Below, one piece after another: positions 24,260-32,735 of a DNA stretch of 45,982 bases. The translations under genes and the position numbers were made by a program. The stretch is from a virus: positions 1 through 45,982 of IMG/VR virus record IMGVR_UViG_3300021964_009275. One strand, written 5' to 3'. Positions within the stretch are counted from its first letter, which is position 1. Each line of letters opens with the position of its first letter. The notes under the pieces were generated by a model that saw only the letters and a program-made list of their open reading frames with translations, made no database searches and was not told the origin of the DNA.

Positions 24260-27076
24260 ATGGCAAAGGGGTACAACGAATCTTCAATTATAGGAGGTCC
24301 ACTAGATTTGACCGTAACAGATCAATTACTTGCTAGAGAAAATATTCTAAATAAGAAGACTAATAGAACTACAAAAGAACTTTCGTTCTTAAATTCAAAA
24401 ATAGGCTGGGTTAAACTTTCTTCTTCTGTAAATATAAAAGATCAGTTAGGATTTGGCTCTTCATCAGATTTAGCTAAACAAAATATACTTTTAGGAGGTG
24501 TGATAGCCGAAGGTGGTACAAAAAAAACAGGAGTTTATAAATCTTCTACTAACCCTGCATACGAAAAGTATAGCACTATGGGTATTAGGCCTATGCCTGG
24601 GATTACAGCATTTACTGTAAATTCTAAAAATCAATTTGGTACTTTAAGACAAGCTACAGTAGAATTTTCTTGCTGGTCTGTTGAACAGCTTACTGATTTA
24701 GAAAAGTTATTTATGAGACCTGGTTTTAGTATTCTTGTAGAATGGGGGAATACTATGTATGTAAACAATAAAGGAGAAATAGTTTCTAATATTGATACAA
24801 TATCAAAGTATTTTGACGGACCTATACAAAAAGAAAAAGTAGTAGCAAAAATTAAAGATAAAAAAGAAAGTAGTGGTAATAATTACGATGCTTTAATAGG
24901 ATTAATTAAAAATTTTCAATGGTCTTATAACGACCAAGGAGGTTATGACTGTAGATGTGATATTATTTCTTTTGGTGAAATAATTGAATCTATAAGATTA
25001 ATAGTTACACCTTCTATTCCTACAGATTTAGATGATTCCTTTATAGGACCTGTAACCGAAGAACAAGCTATAATAAATTACGGATATAAACCTGATAAAT
25101 TTTTAACAAGCCTGCACCGTTTTCTATACGGTATTTTAGAGCCTGACTTTATTCAAACCTCTTCTATATTTTCAGATACAACTCAACTTAGTATGATAGT
25201 AAGTGAAGAATTAAAAAAAGTTGTACCGGTACTTTTTAAAGATGTATTAGAAGATCTTAAAAAACAAGACGAATCTACATTTTCTGTAATACAGTCTACA
25301 GTAAATCAAAGTACAGTAGAAAATAAATGGGAAAAACGTGATTTTAGGTATATAAAATTAAGAGACTTTTTAGCCGTATTAAATAATAGTTTTATGATTA
25401 GTGATTCTAAAAAAACTAAACTAATTAAATTCAATACGGAAGAAATAAAATCTTTATTTTTTACTTTTAATAACCATCAACCTTTAGACCCTTCAATATG
25501 TATGGTGCCTAACTTAGGAGGTCAAATAGTTTATAGTGATAATGTAAAAATTAAAGAAGCATGTGATGTTAAGCTTAGAAATTCTATACTCAATATTAAT
25601 TTAGAAGTAGATTACCTTATAAATAAAGTAAACAGTATATTAAACTCTTACAGTATTGAAGGCCAGGTACTTATTACATTAGTTAAAAGTATTCTTTCTG
25701 ATATGCAAATTAATTTAGGAAATATAAATGATTTTGATTTACATTATGAAGAAGATCTATTTGAATACTTTGTAGTCGATAGAAAATTAACACCAAATAA
25801 AAATAATCTTAAACCTATAAATTTAACAGGTTTAAAATCTACAGTTACTAACTTATCTTTTACCAGTAAAATTACCCCTAATCTTGCCACAATGATAGCT
25901 ATATCTGCACAGGCAGGTGGAGGAGAAGATGTTGGTATAGAAGCAGAAAATATGTTTAGATGGAATGAAGGCTTACAAGATAGGGTAGTGACTAAAAAAC
26001 AAATAGGAAAATTCGATGATAGAGACCGTGAAATTATAAAAGAAACCAGAGAAGATAAATTTCAAAGGATGTTTAACGATCTTTATGCGTTGATTAATGG
26101 TACCTGGAACGGTAGAAAAGTAGTAAAAGAAAAGAATAGTTATATTACACAAGAAAGTATAGAAAGAGTTTACGATAAAAAATTAATACAGGGTAACAAA
26201 TCTTCATATGATAGCGTTATGCGTACCTTAGCTGCTCAATTTAATGATAGTAAAGCAGGTCCTGCTGGGTTGATCCCGTTTGAACTTAGTTTTACCATGG
26301 ATGGATTAGGAGGATTAAAAATTGGACAAGCATTCGTAGTAAATAAAGGAATATTACCGAAAACATACGATGATAATATAGGGTTTATTGTAACAGGTAT
26401 AGATCATAAGGTAGAAAATAATAGATGGACAACAGATATTAAAGCTCAAACTATAGGACTTAAATCCTCAGATATAAAAACAAAACCTATATTAGATGTA
26501 GCTAAACCTGATGAACAATTACCATATGATCCAAATGCAGTTCTACCAGGTCCTTTGAGAGATTTTGTAATACAGGATTTAGAACTAGGTAGTGGAGAAG
26601 AAATAACTATAGATCAACTTCTTACTCGTTTAAATAATGATCCTAAAATACAAAAAGCATTTAGAGACTTTTTTGAAGAAATTAAAGGTAACTCTAGTTT
26701 TAAAGGATATAGACTACTTTTAAACGGTACCTACAGAAGTATTAAAAGATCAGAGGAACTAAAGAAAGAAAATCCTAAAAATGCTACACCTGGTATGTCA
26801 GCACATAATTATGGAGCAGGAGTAGATTTTAATATAGTACTACCTGATAATAGTGTCTTACCTAAAAAGGCTAAAAGAGGCAATTGGATTCTTACAGGAA
26901 TACCTAAAATAGCTAATAAACACGGTATAGGATGGGGAGGAGACTTTGCAACATATAGAGATAATGTACATTTCTACTATAAGAACTATAATTATAAGGC
27001 ATTAGGTACAGTTTTATCTGATAAGTTAGCTAATTTAGATACAAAATCTAGTAAAATATTTGACAATATAACATAA
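24260..27076 (+). CDS. Baseplate hub protein with C-terminal M15 (VanY-type) peptidoglycan peptidase domain
   Basis: 938 residues. The N-terminal ~700 residues include GITAFTVNSKNQFGTLRQAT and KLFMRPGFSILVEWGNTMYV, in the style of large hub proteins (gp27/gpD-like), and a late GLGGLKIGQAFVVNKGILP segment with FIVTGIDHKVENNRWTTDI. The last ~160 residues form an M15 D-Ala-D-Ala/L-Ala-D-Glu-type peptidase: SAHNYGAGVD supplies H849 and D856, and DNVH supplies catalytic D901 and zinc ligand H904. This would let the tail tip cut peptidoglycan cross-bridges during DNA entry. In T4 that lysozyme activity is on gp5, a different fold, so the cell-puncturing enzyme has been replaced by a peptidase fused to the hub. 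Confidence 0.85.
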   Translation: MAKGYNESSIIGGPLDLTVTDQLLARENILNKKTNRTTKELSFLNSKIGWVKLSSSVNIKDQLGFGSSSDLAKQNILLGGVIAEGGTKKTGVYKSSTNPAYEKYSTMGIRPMPGITAFTVNSKNQFGTLRQATVEFSCWSVEQLTDLEKLFMRPGFSILVEWGNTMYVNNKGEIVSNIDTISKYFDGPIQKEKVVAKIKDKKESSGNNYDALIGLIKNFQWSYNDQGGYDCRCDIISFGEIIESIRLIVTPSIPTDLDDSFIGPVTEEQAIINYGYKPDKFLTSLHRFLYGILEPDFIQTSSIFSDTTQLSMIVSEELKKVVPVLFKDVLEDLKKQDESTFSVIQSTVNQSTVENKWEKRDFRYIKLRDFLAVLNNSFMISDSKKTKLIKFNTEEIKSLFFTFNNHQPLDPSICMVPNLGGQIVYSDNVKIKEACDVKLRNSILNINLEVDYLINKVNSILNSYSIEGQVLITLVKSILSDMQINLGNINDFDLHYEEDLFEYFVVDRKLTPNKNNLKPINLTGLKSTVTNLSFTSKITPNLATMIAISAQAGGGEDVGIEAENMFRWNEGLQDRVVTKKQIGKFDDRDREIIKETREDKFQRMFNDLYALINGTWNGRKVVKEKNSYITQESIERVYDKKLIQGNKSSYDSVMRTLAAQFNDSKAGPAGLIPFELSFTMDGLGGLKIGQAFVVNKGILPKTYDDNIGFIVTGIDHKVENNRWTTDIKAQTIGLKSSDIKTKPILDVAKPDEQLPYDPNAVLPGPLRDFVIQDLELGSGEEITIDQLLTRLNNDPKIQKAFRDFFEEIKGNSSFKGYRLLLNGTYRSIKRSEELKKENPKNATPGMSAHNYGAGVDFNIVLPDNSVLPKKAKRGNWILTGIPKIANKHGIGWGGDFATYRDNVHFYYKNYNYKALGTVLSDKLANLDTKSSKIFDNIT

Positions 27077-27077
27077 T

Positions 27078-27890
27078 ATGTATTTACCTAAAATAAAAAT
27101 ATCATTACCTAAATTTACATTAGGAGATTTATTTAATTTACCCAACGGTGAAGATTACTCTGGATATTATTTTGAAGACTATAAGGGGAATGCATATACC
27201 GGAAAAGAACCTTCAGCTACTTCTATTCTGCTTACACCGGTAGATGACACGGAAGCTCTGTTAGAAGAAGAGTATAATATCGTTACTCAATCTATTAAAC
27301 CTAAACCTGTAGATTATGAAAAAGGATTTATTACTAGATATTTTTTAAAGGATAACAGAAATGGGAAAATAGCCGAAGTTAAAAAAAATACTTTCACAGA
27401 AGAAGTAAAAAAATTATTTATCAAAGGAGTAACTATAGACTGGATTATTGAAAAACCTGCTAAGGATATACTAATTGAAGGAAATCTTTTTCAAGGAGCT
27501 ATAACTAGAAATAAGCTTAAGGTTCAACAAGCAGAACAACAGTTAAGAGGTATTTCACAGTATATTACTAAATATGATGAATTTGTTGAAGTAGAATCCT
27601 ACAAGGAAGGGTATTCATTCGAGGAATTGCCTTACAAACAAAAAGTAGAGGCTATAGATTTACTACCTTCTAATATACAGAAACCAGTTAGTAGTTCAAT
27701 CGAACAACCTAAAAAAGTAATAAAACCAAGTGTTAATACACTCCCAAAACCTGATACAGAGTTTATTAGAAAAAAACCAAAACCATTAAATACTAGAACT
27801 AAATTACGTGGAGGCGGCAGCGGAGAAGAAAGAATACTAGGGTTTGATGAAAACACTTTTAACAGTAATCAAGAAGAACAGTTGCTATAA
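27078..27890 (+). CDS. Uncharacterised baseplate-region protein
   Basis: 270 residues, starting one base after the hub stop, so surely co-translated with it. N-terminal residues read as a mixed fold (PKFTLGDLFNLPNGEDYSGY); residues 90-190 are helical; the C-terminal ~70 residues are Pro/Lys-rich and probably disordered (SSIEQPKKVIKPSVNTLPKP), with RGGGSGEERILGFDENTF near the end. No enzymatic motif seen. Likely a virion or baseplate assembly protein by context. Its final codons contain the TTG box of the promoter for 27930. Confidence 0.65.
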   Translation: MYLPKIKISLPKFTLGDLFNLPNGEDYSGYYFEDYKGNAYTGKEPSATSILLTPVDDTEALLEEEYNIVTQSIKPKPVDYEKGFITRYFLKDNRNGKIAEVKKNTFTEEVKKLFIKGVTIDWIIEKPAKDILIEGNLFQGAITRNKLKVQQAEQQLRGISQYITKYDEFVEVESYKEGYSFEELPYKQKVEAIDLLPSNIQKPVSSSIEQPKKVIKPSVNTLPKPDTEFIRKKPKPLNTRTKLRGGGSGEERILGFDENTFNSNQEEQLL

Positions 27891-27911
27891 CCAATATATT
27901 ATCTTATCTTA
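27882..27911 (+). promoter_or_regulatory. Host-like promoter, TTG-N20-TATCTTA
   Basis: TTG 27882-27884 and TATCTTA 27905-27911 are 20 bases apart, ending 19 bases before ATG 27930. It marks the switch from structural to replication genes. Confidence 0.5.
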
Positions 27912-27929
27912 TATAGAAAGGTTATATAA

Positions 27930-29255
27930 ATGTTTTATATTGTAGAGGAAGAACATAAGTTAGAAAGGTTACAATCATTAGCTAAATTAGGGTTATATAT
28001 AGATATTATATCCTCTAATGATTATTACCACCCTAAATTAACTTCAACCGTTGCAATTTACATTAGACCTTTAAAATCTAAACACGGTTTTATAATACCA
28101 ATAAATCATGACGAAGGATTAAATGTAGATAAAGAACGTGTCTATACACTCCTAAACTCAGCTTCAAAGCTTTATACTTTAAATAAGAAAACTCTCCTCT
28201 ATCACTTTAATCTCCAGCAAGCTATAGATATATCTTTAGTTTTCTCTATGGTAAAGTTTGATAGATTAGAATATTCTAGAGATAATAACTGTCTAAACTA
28301 CTTTTATAATAAGTTTAATGAATTTACAAATATTAATCAGTTAATTCCTATCTGTAAATTATATGAATCTTGTGAAAAAGTATATAGTACAGTTCAACAC
28401 GTATTGGATTTTACTATTCCTAAAGGTTTTGACTTTTATAATAACATAGGTACTAACGTATTCTTTTTATTAGAACAGAGTGGTATAGGTATATTTTATG
28501 AACCGTTCGTAGAAAGGTTTAAACCACGTAATACACGTTATAATATAATAGATAATAAAGTACTAACATCATATAACCTGTATAATGTTACTTCTAGACC
28601 CACTAATTCTTTCAATTCAGTTAATTTTGCTGCAATTCCTAAGACTGAAGAACATAGAAAATGCTTTAAACCTCAAAACGATTTTTTTGTTGAATTTGAT
28701 TTTGACGGCTACCACCTAAGGTTGTTAGCTGAAGAAATAGGTTACGAACTAACCTCAGAATCTGCTCATAAACAGTTAGCCAAGTATTATTTTGGAACTG
28801 AAGACATATCTGAAGAGCAGTACTTAAAAGCTAAACAAATTAATTTTCATGCTATATACGGTAAAATACCAGATGAGCATAAAGATTTAGAAATATTTAA
28901 ATTAATAAAAAGTTATATAAATTCATTATGGATTAAGTACGAGGGATTAGGAGAAGTACATAATCCTACCTCGGATAAACCATTTACAGAAGAGCTGAAA
29001 GACATGAATCCACAGAAATTAATGAATTATATGATGCAAAGCCTGGAGACTTCAAGAAATATTCTTATATTAAAAGAAGTACTAAGGTATTTAAAAGATA
29101 AAAAAACAAAAGTAGTTTTATATACCTATGATTCTTTACTTTTCGACTTTGATAAAGAAGACGGTAAAAAAACATTAGAAGAACTAAAAACAGTACTTGA
29201 AACAGGGGGGAAATACCCTGTAAAGTTCAAATATTCTAATAATCTGGTTTTATGA
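27930..29255 (+). CDS. Divergent family A DNA polymerase core
   Basis: 441 residues. The C-terminal half has family A polymerase landmarks in order: TSRPTNSFNSVNFAAIPK (222-239) matching the TGR-P..NLQNIP region; motif A EFDFDGYHLRLLAE with D257; motif B KQINFHAIYG (302-311) with the fingers Lys; a MNYMMQSLETSR helix with Q370; and motif C VVLYTYDSLLFDF with D401. Differences: motif A Glu is His, the motif B Gly is His, and HDE of motif C is YDS. The first ~110 residues may be a degenerate exonuclease-like domain; no exonuclease acidic motifs are evident. At 441 residues it is far below Pol I (928) or T7 polymerase (704). Preceded by GAAAGGTTATATAA and a host-like promoter. Activity is uncertain, but both catalytic Asp are kept. 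Confidence 0.8.
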   Translation: MFYIVEEEHKLERLQSLAKLGLYIDIISSNDYYHPKLTSTVAIYIRPLKSKHGFIIPINHDEGLNVDKERVYTLLNSASKLYTLNKKTLLYHFNLQQAIDISLVFSMVKFDRLEYSRDNNCLNYFYNKFNEFTNINQLIPICKLYESCEKVYSTVQHVLDFTIPKGFDFYNNIGTNVFFLLEQSGIGIFYEPFVERFKPRNTRYNIIDNKVLTSYNLYNVTSRPTNSFNSVNFAAIPKTEEHRKCFKPQNDFFVEFDFDGYHLRLLAEEIGYELTSESAHKQLAKYYFGTEDISEEQYLKAKQINFHAIYGKIPDEHKDLEIFKLIKSYINSLWIKYEGLGEVHNPTSDKPFTEELKDMNPQKLMNYMMQSLETSRNILILKEVLRYLKDKKTKVVLYTYDSLLFDFDKEDGKKTLEELKTVLETGGKYPVKFKYSNNLVL

Positions 29256-29277
29256 GACGAATTAATATTTATAAGAA

Positions 29278-29733
29278 ATGGTAAATGTTGTGGCCCCTAG
29301 GTTTGATTATGATATCGATCCTATATATTTAAATGATGATATGAGTAATAAACTGTTCTGTACTTTCGCTACAGAGGACACTTTAGAAGGTGTACTAGCG
29401 ACAATCCAAGAGCGTTACCGTATAATTTACAATAAGATATTTGTCTTATATTCAAAAAGTCAAGACGAGTATATCTGTACTTACAACGTTGACTTTGGTA
29501 ATGTCGGTAACTTCATAGATAACACTATATTAGTACACCGTAAAAAAGAATCTAATACCCTATACACTATTAATGCCTTAAATACGTTAATTAAAGAACT
29601 TAACGAAGGTGTTTTAGATACTTCTTATAGAATAAATTGGTCAGATTACAGAAACTGTATTCTTCTTACTAAAGGACCAGAATTAAAAAGGGTAAATACA
29701 AAATTATTTAGAATAATAGAGTTGGAAAACTAA
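29278..29733 (+). CDS. Uncharacterised protein next to the polymerase and SSB genes
   Basis: 151 residues, no signal or membrane segment; mixed alpha/beta look (FCTFATEDTLEGVLATIQER, then YRIIYNKIFVLYSKSQDEYI). The spacer before it holds ATATTTATAAGAA, a variant of the late motif. Location between a DNA polymerase-like gene and the single-strand binding protein suggests a replication role, but no family was recognised. Confidence 0.65.
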   Translation: MVNVVAPRFDYDIDPIYLNDDMSNKLFCTFATEDTLEGVLATIQERYRIIYNKIFVLYSKSQDEYICTYNVDFGNVGNFIDNTILVHRKKESNTLYTINALNTLIKELNEGVLDTSYRINWSDYRNCILLTKGPELKRVNTKLFRIIELEN

Positions 29734-29751
29734 AATATTATTCTTATATTA
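29722..29751 (+). promoter_or_regulatory. Host-like promoter, TTG-N20-TATATTA
   Basis: TTG 29722-29724 and TATATTA 29745-29751 are exactly 20 bases apart, 32 bases before ATG 29783. An exact T4 late core TATAAATA also occurs at 29763-29770, so the SSB gene may have both an early and a late promoter. Confidence 0.55.
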
Positions 29752-29782
29752 GTTTAATAAGTTATAAATAAAAATTAGTTAT

Positions 29783-30580
29783 ATGGATTTAAATGCTATA
29801 CGCGCAAAGCTTGACTCGTTAAATAATAGCGGTCAGCAAAGAGAAAAAACAGATTATTCAAAGATTTTTTGGAAACCAGAATTAGGAAAACAGACAGTAC
29901 GTATTGTACCTTCTGCTTATGATCCTGCATTCCCTTTCAAAGAACTAAAGTTCCACTACGGTATCGGAAAATACCCAATGGTAGCTTTATCAAACTTCGG
30001 TAAGCAAGACCCTATCGAAGAGTTCGTAAAAGAACTAAGAAAAACTAACGATAAAGATAATTGGTCATTATCAGGGAAGCTTAACCCTAAAACTAGAATC
30101 TTTGCTCCTGTAGTAGTTAGAGGAGAAGAAGATAAAGGAGTTAGGTTATGGGGATTCGGTATTACTATCTACAAAGCTTTATTGGCTTTAGCAGAAGATG
30201 AAGACGTAGGAGACTTTACAGACGTCATCAACGGATGGGATTTAGTAGTAGAACAACAACAAGGTAATCCTTACCCACAGACATCGGTTAGAATTAAACC
30301 AAAACAAACTCCTTTATCAGATAATAATGATTTAGTTGATTCTTGGTTAAAAACTCAACCTAATCCTACTGAAGTACATACTCAATATGATTATGAGTTT
30401 ATTAAAAAACAACTACAAAACTACTTAAACCCAGGTTCAGCTGAAGAAGAAACTCCAGTAGCAGGATCTGAAACAACGCCAGAAAGCTCTAGTCCTCAAA
30501 AGACTGACTTTACATTGGAAACAGCTACTGCTGGCAACCAAGATACAGTTAGTAAATTTGATGACCTATTTAACGAGTAA
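29783..30580 (+). CDS. Single-stranded DNA-binding protein (T4 gp32-like)
   Basis: 265 residues. The N-terminal MDLNAIRAKLDSLNNSG helix, then the FWKPELGKQTVRIVPSAYDP strand pair, KLNPKTRIFAPVVVRGEEDK and LWGFGITIYKALLALAEDED match gp32-type proteins of marine T4-like phages. The C-terminus is acidic and Ser/Thr/Pro-rich and ends VSKFDDLFNE, the tail that recruits replication partners in gp32. The zinc-binding Cys/His set of T4 gp32 is not present, as in many distant relatives. It coats single-stranded DNA at the phage fork; the UvsX gene follows after two bases, matching functional pairing in recombination. Confidence 0.87.
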   Translation: MDLNAIRAKLDSLNNSGQQREKTDYSKIFWKPELGKQTVRIVPSAYDPAFPFKELKFHYGIGKYPMVALSNFGKQDPIEEFVKELRKTNDKDNWSLSGKLNPKTRIFAPVVVRGEEDKGVRLWGFGITIYKALLALAEDEDVGDFTDVINGWDLVVEQQQGNPYPQTSVRIKPKQTPLSDNNDLVDSWLKTQPNPTEVHTQYDYEFIKKQLQNYLNPGSAEEETPVAGSETTPESSSPQKTDFTLETATAGNQDTVSKFDDLFNE

Positions 30581-30582
30581 TA

Positions 30583-31656
30583 ATGGCAAAGAAAAAAGAA
30601 GAATTAAAAGCAAGAGCGACTGCGGCTGTCCGTAAGTCGTTTAATTTAAGTAATTTTAAGAAAAAGAAGGGTTATTCTAATGCTTCTGTAAAATTTAAAG
30701 AACAAGGTTGGATACCACTTTCTAAAGCATTCCAAGATATAACATCACTTCCTGGAATACCTACAGGACACATTACTCTACTTAGAGGACATAGTGATAC
30801 TGGTAAAACTACTGCATTATTAGAAGCAGCAGTTAATGCTCAAAAATTAGGAATACTTCCAGTATTCATTATTACTGAGATGAAGTGGTCTTGGGAGCAT
30901 GCAAGAGAAATGGGACTTAAATTTGATGAAGTAAAAGATGACGACGGTAATGTACTAGATTATGAGGGTCATTTCCTATATGCAGATAGAGGCACTTTAA
31001 ATACTATAGAGGAAGTAGCAGTTTATATGGCTGATCTTCTTGATGAACAAGCAAAAGGAAACCTACCTTATGATATGTGTTTCTTCTGGGATAGTATAGG
31101 CTCAGTTCCATGTGATCTTTCAGTAAGATCTAATAAAAATAATAATGAATGGAATGCTGGAGCTATGTCTACTCAATTTGGTAATAATCTTAATCAAAAG
31201 GTACTTTTATCTAGAAAAGAAAACTCACCTTATACAAATACGTTAGTTGCTATTAATAAGGTATGGACTATGAAACCTGAATCACCAATGGGAATGCCTA
31301 AATTGCAAAATAAAGGAGGTATGTCTATGTGGTATGATTCTACTCTAGTTGTTACTTTTGGTAATATTACTAACCCCGGTACATCTAAAATTAAAGCTAT
31401 AAAAGACGGATTACAAGTAGAATTTGCTAAACGAACTAATATTCAGATAGAAAAAAACCATATCGGAGGAGTTCAGTCTAGAGGCAGAGTAGTAATGACA
31501 TCACACGGTTTTATACCGGATGATAAAAGAGCAATAGATAAATATAAAGATGCTCATAAAGAACATTGGTTAAAACTAGTCGGTAGTTTAGATTTCGATT
31601 TAATCGAAGAAGGAGATTTAGAAGAAACACCTATAGCTCCTAATCTACTAGACTAA
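30583..31656 (+). CDS. uvsX: RecA-like recombinase (UvsX)
   Basis: 357 residues. Walker A GHSDTGKT is at 69-76, the catalytic Glu region FIITEMKW at ~95-102, and Walker B FFWDSIGSV with D170. FGNNLNQKVLLSRK and the later TLVAINKVWTMKP, QNKGGMSMWYDSTLVVTFGN match the RecA/UvsX core. It drives strand exchange and recombination-dependent replication, working with the SSB encoded just upstream. The start is two bases after the SSB stop, and the 5' nuclease ATG overlaps its last base. Length fits T4 UvsX (391) with a shorter N-terminus. Confidence 0.9.
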   Translation: MAKKKEELKARATAAVRKSFNLSNFKKKKGYSNASVKFKEQGWIPLSKAFQDITSLPGIPTGHITLLRGHSDTGKTTALLEAAVNAQKLGILPVFIITEMKWSWEHAREMGLKFDEVKDDDGNVLDYEGHFLYADRGTLNTIEEVAVYMADLLDEQAKGNLPYDMCFFWDSIGSVPCDLSVRSNKNNNEWNAGAMSTQFGNNLNQKVLLSRKENSPYTNTLVAINKVWTMKPESPMGMPKLQNKGGMSMWYDSTLVVTFGNITNPGTSKIKAIKDGLQVEFAKRTNIQIEKNHIGGVQSRGRVVMTSHGFIPDDKRAIDKYKDAHKEHWLKLVGSLDFDLIEEGDLEETPIAPNLLD

Positions 31657-32669
31657 TGGGTTACGAGAATATTTTAAAGAATTTAAAGGAGACCCCACCC
31701 CGAGCTCTCAATGATCATATCCTGATTATTGATGCGATGAATACCCTTATCAGGTCATTCTCTCTGCTCAAAGCGATGAACCCATCAGGCACCCATGTAG
31801 GAGGCTTGGTGGGATTCCTTCGCTCATTAGGTTATGTAACTCGTATCTTTGATCCTACTAGAGTAATAGTGGTATGGGACGGAAAAGGTGGTTCCGGAAA
31901 CAGAAAAAATATTGATCCAAATTATAAAGCTCAAAGAGCTACTTCTAGGATAACTCATTGGGGGTTATATGATACTAGAGAACAAGAGCAGGAAGCCTTA
32001 ATAGGACAGTTATATAGAACCCAAGATTATCTGGACTGTTTACCTATGCAACAAATGGTAGTAGAGAAACTAGAAGCAGATGATATAATGGCTTATCTTG
32101 CAAAAAGAGCATCTGATGCTGGTAAAAAAGTTACTATAGTATCATCAGATAAAGATTTTTTACAATTAGTAAATAGTAATATAGAGGTTTATGCACCAGT
32201 TAAAAAGAAAACTTTTAATAAGGATAATATTTTCGAGGAATTAAAAGTACTTCCTACTAACTATAACGTAGTAAAAGCATTATTGGGAGACAACTCAGAC
32301 AATTTACAGGGTGTTAAAGGTTTAGGTATTAAGACTATAGTATCTGAATTTCCTAAACTACTAACTGAAAAAACAGATTTAAACTATATATTCAAAGTAG
32401 CAGAAGAGAAGCTTGAAGGTAAAAAAATATTTGCTAAAATTATTCATAGCTGGGATAGAGTAGAAACAAATTTTGAATTAATGGACCTACATGAAACTAG
32501 TTTAGATCAAAAAGAAGTGGAGTATGTAGAGAACGTATTTAAGGCTCCAATACCTGATTTGCAGACAGGAGCTTTTCTACATTTAATGGATCAAGATAAG
32601 ATAGAAGGAATAACAAAAAATACTGAAGGTTGGTTGGAGAATTTTAGAGGGTTAACAACGGTTTTATAA
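31656..32669 (+). CDS. rnh: 5'-3' exonuclease / RNase H (T4 Rnh-like, FEN family)
   Basis: 337 residues. FEN-type nuclease motifs: HILIIDAMNTLIRSF with D26, IVVWDGKGGSGNRKNIDPNY, the acidic cluster EADDIMAYLAK, VSSDKDFLQLV, and the helix-hairpin-helix region LLGDNSDNLQGVKGLGIKT. These residues bind two metal ions and cut RNA primers or 5' flaps. T4 RNase H (305 residues) does this during Okazaki processing. The gene overlaps the UvsX stop by one base. The first ~150 bases look unlike their surroundings, with GC-richer third positions (TCCTGATTATTGATGCGATG), possibly a sign of recombination or of local constraint. Confidence 0.88.
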   Translation: MGYENILKNLKETPPRALNDHILIIDAMNTLIRSFSLLKAMNPSGTHVGGLVGFLRSLGYVTRIFDPTRVIVVWDGKGGSGNRKNIDPNYKAQRATSRITHWGLYDTREQEQEALIGQLYRTQDYLDCLPMQQMVVEKLEADDIMAYLAKRASDAGKKVTIVSSDKDFLQLVNSNIEVYAPVKKKTFNKDNIFEELKVLPTNYNVVKALLGDNSDNLQGVKGLGIKTIVSEFPKLLTEKTDLNYIFKVAEEKLEGKKIFAKIIHSWDRVETNFELMDLHETSLDQKEVEYVENVFKAPIPDLQTGAFLHLMDQDKIEGITKNTEGWLENFRGLTTVL

Positions 32670-32687
32670 AAATAATTTAAGTTCTTC

Positions 32688-32717
32688 TTGTCTCTTCGAT
32701 TCAGAATAACTATATTA
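32688..32717 (+). promoter_or_regulatory. Host-like promoter, TTG-N20-TATATTA
   Basis: TTG 32688-32690 and TATATTA 32711-32717 are exactly 20 bases apart, 19 bases before ATG 32736. GAAAGGTTATAATAA follows, a leader similar to that of 27930. Confidence 0.57.
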
Positions 32718-32735
32718 AAAGAAAGGTTATAATAA

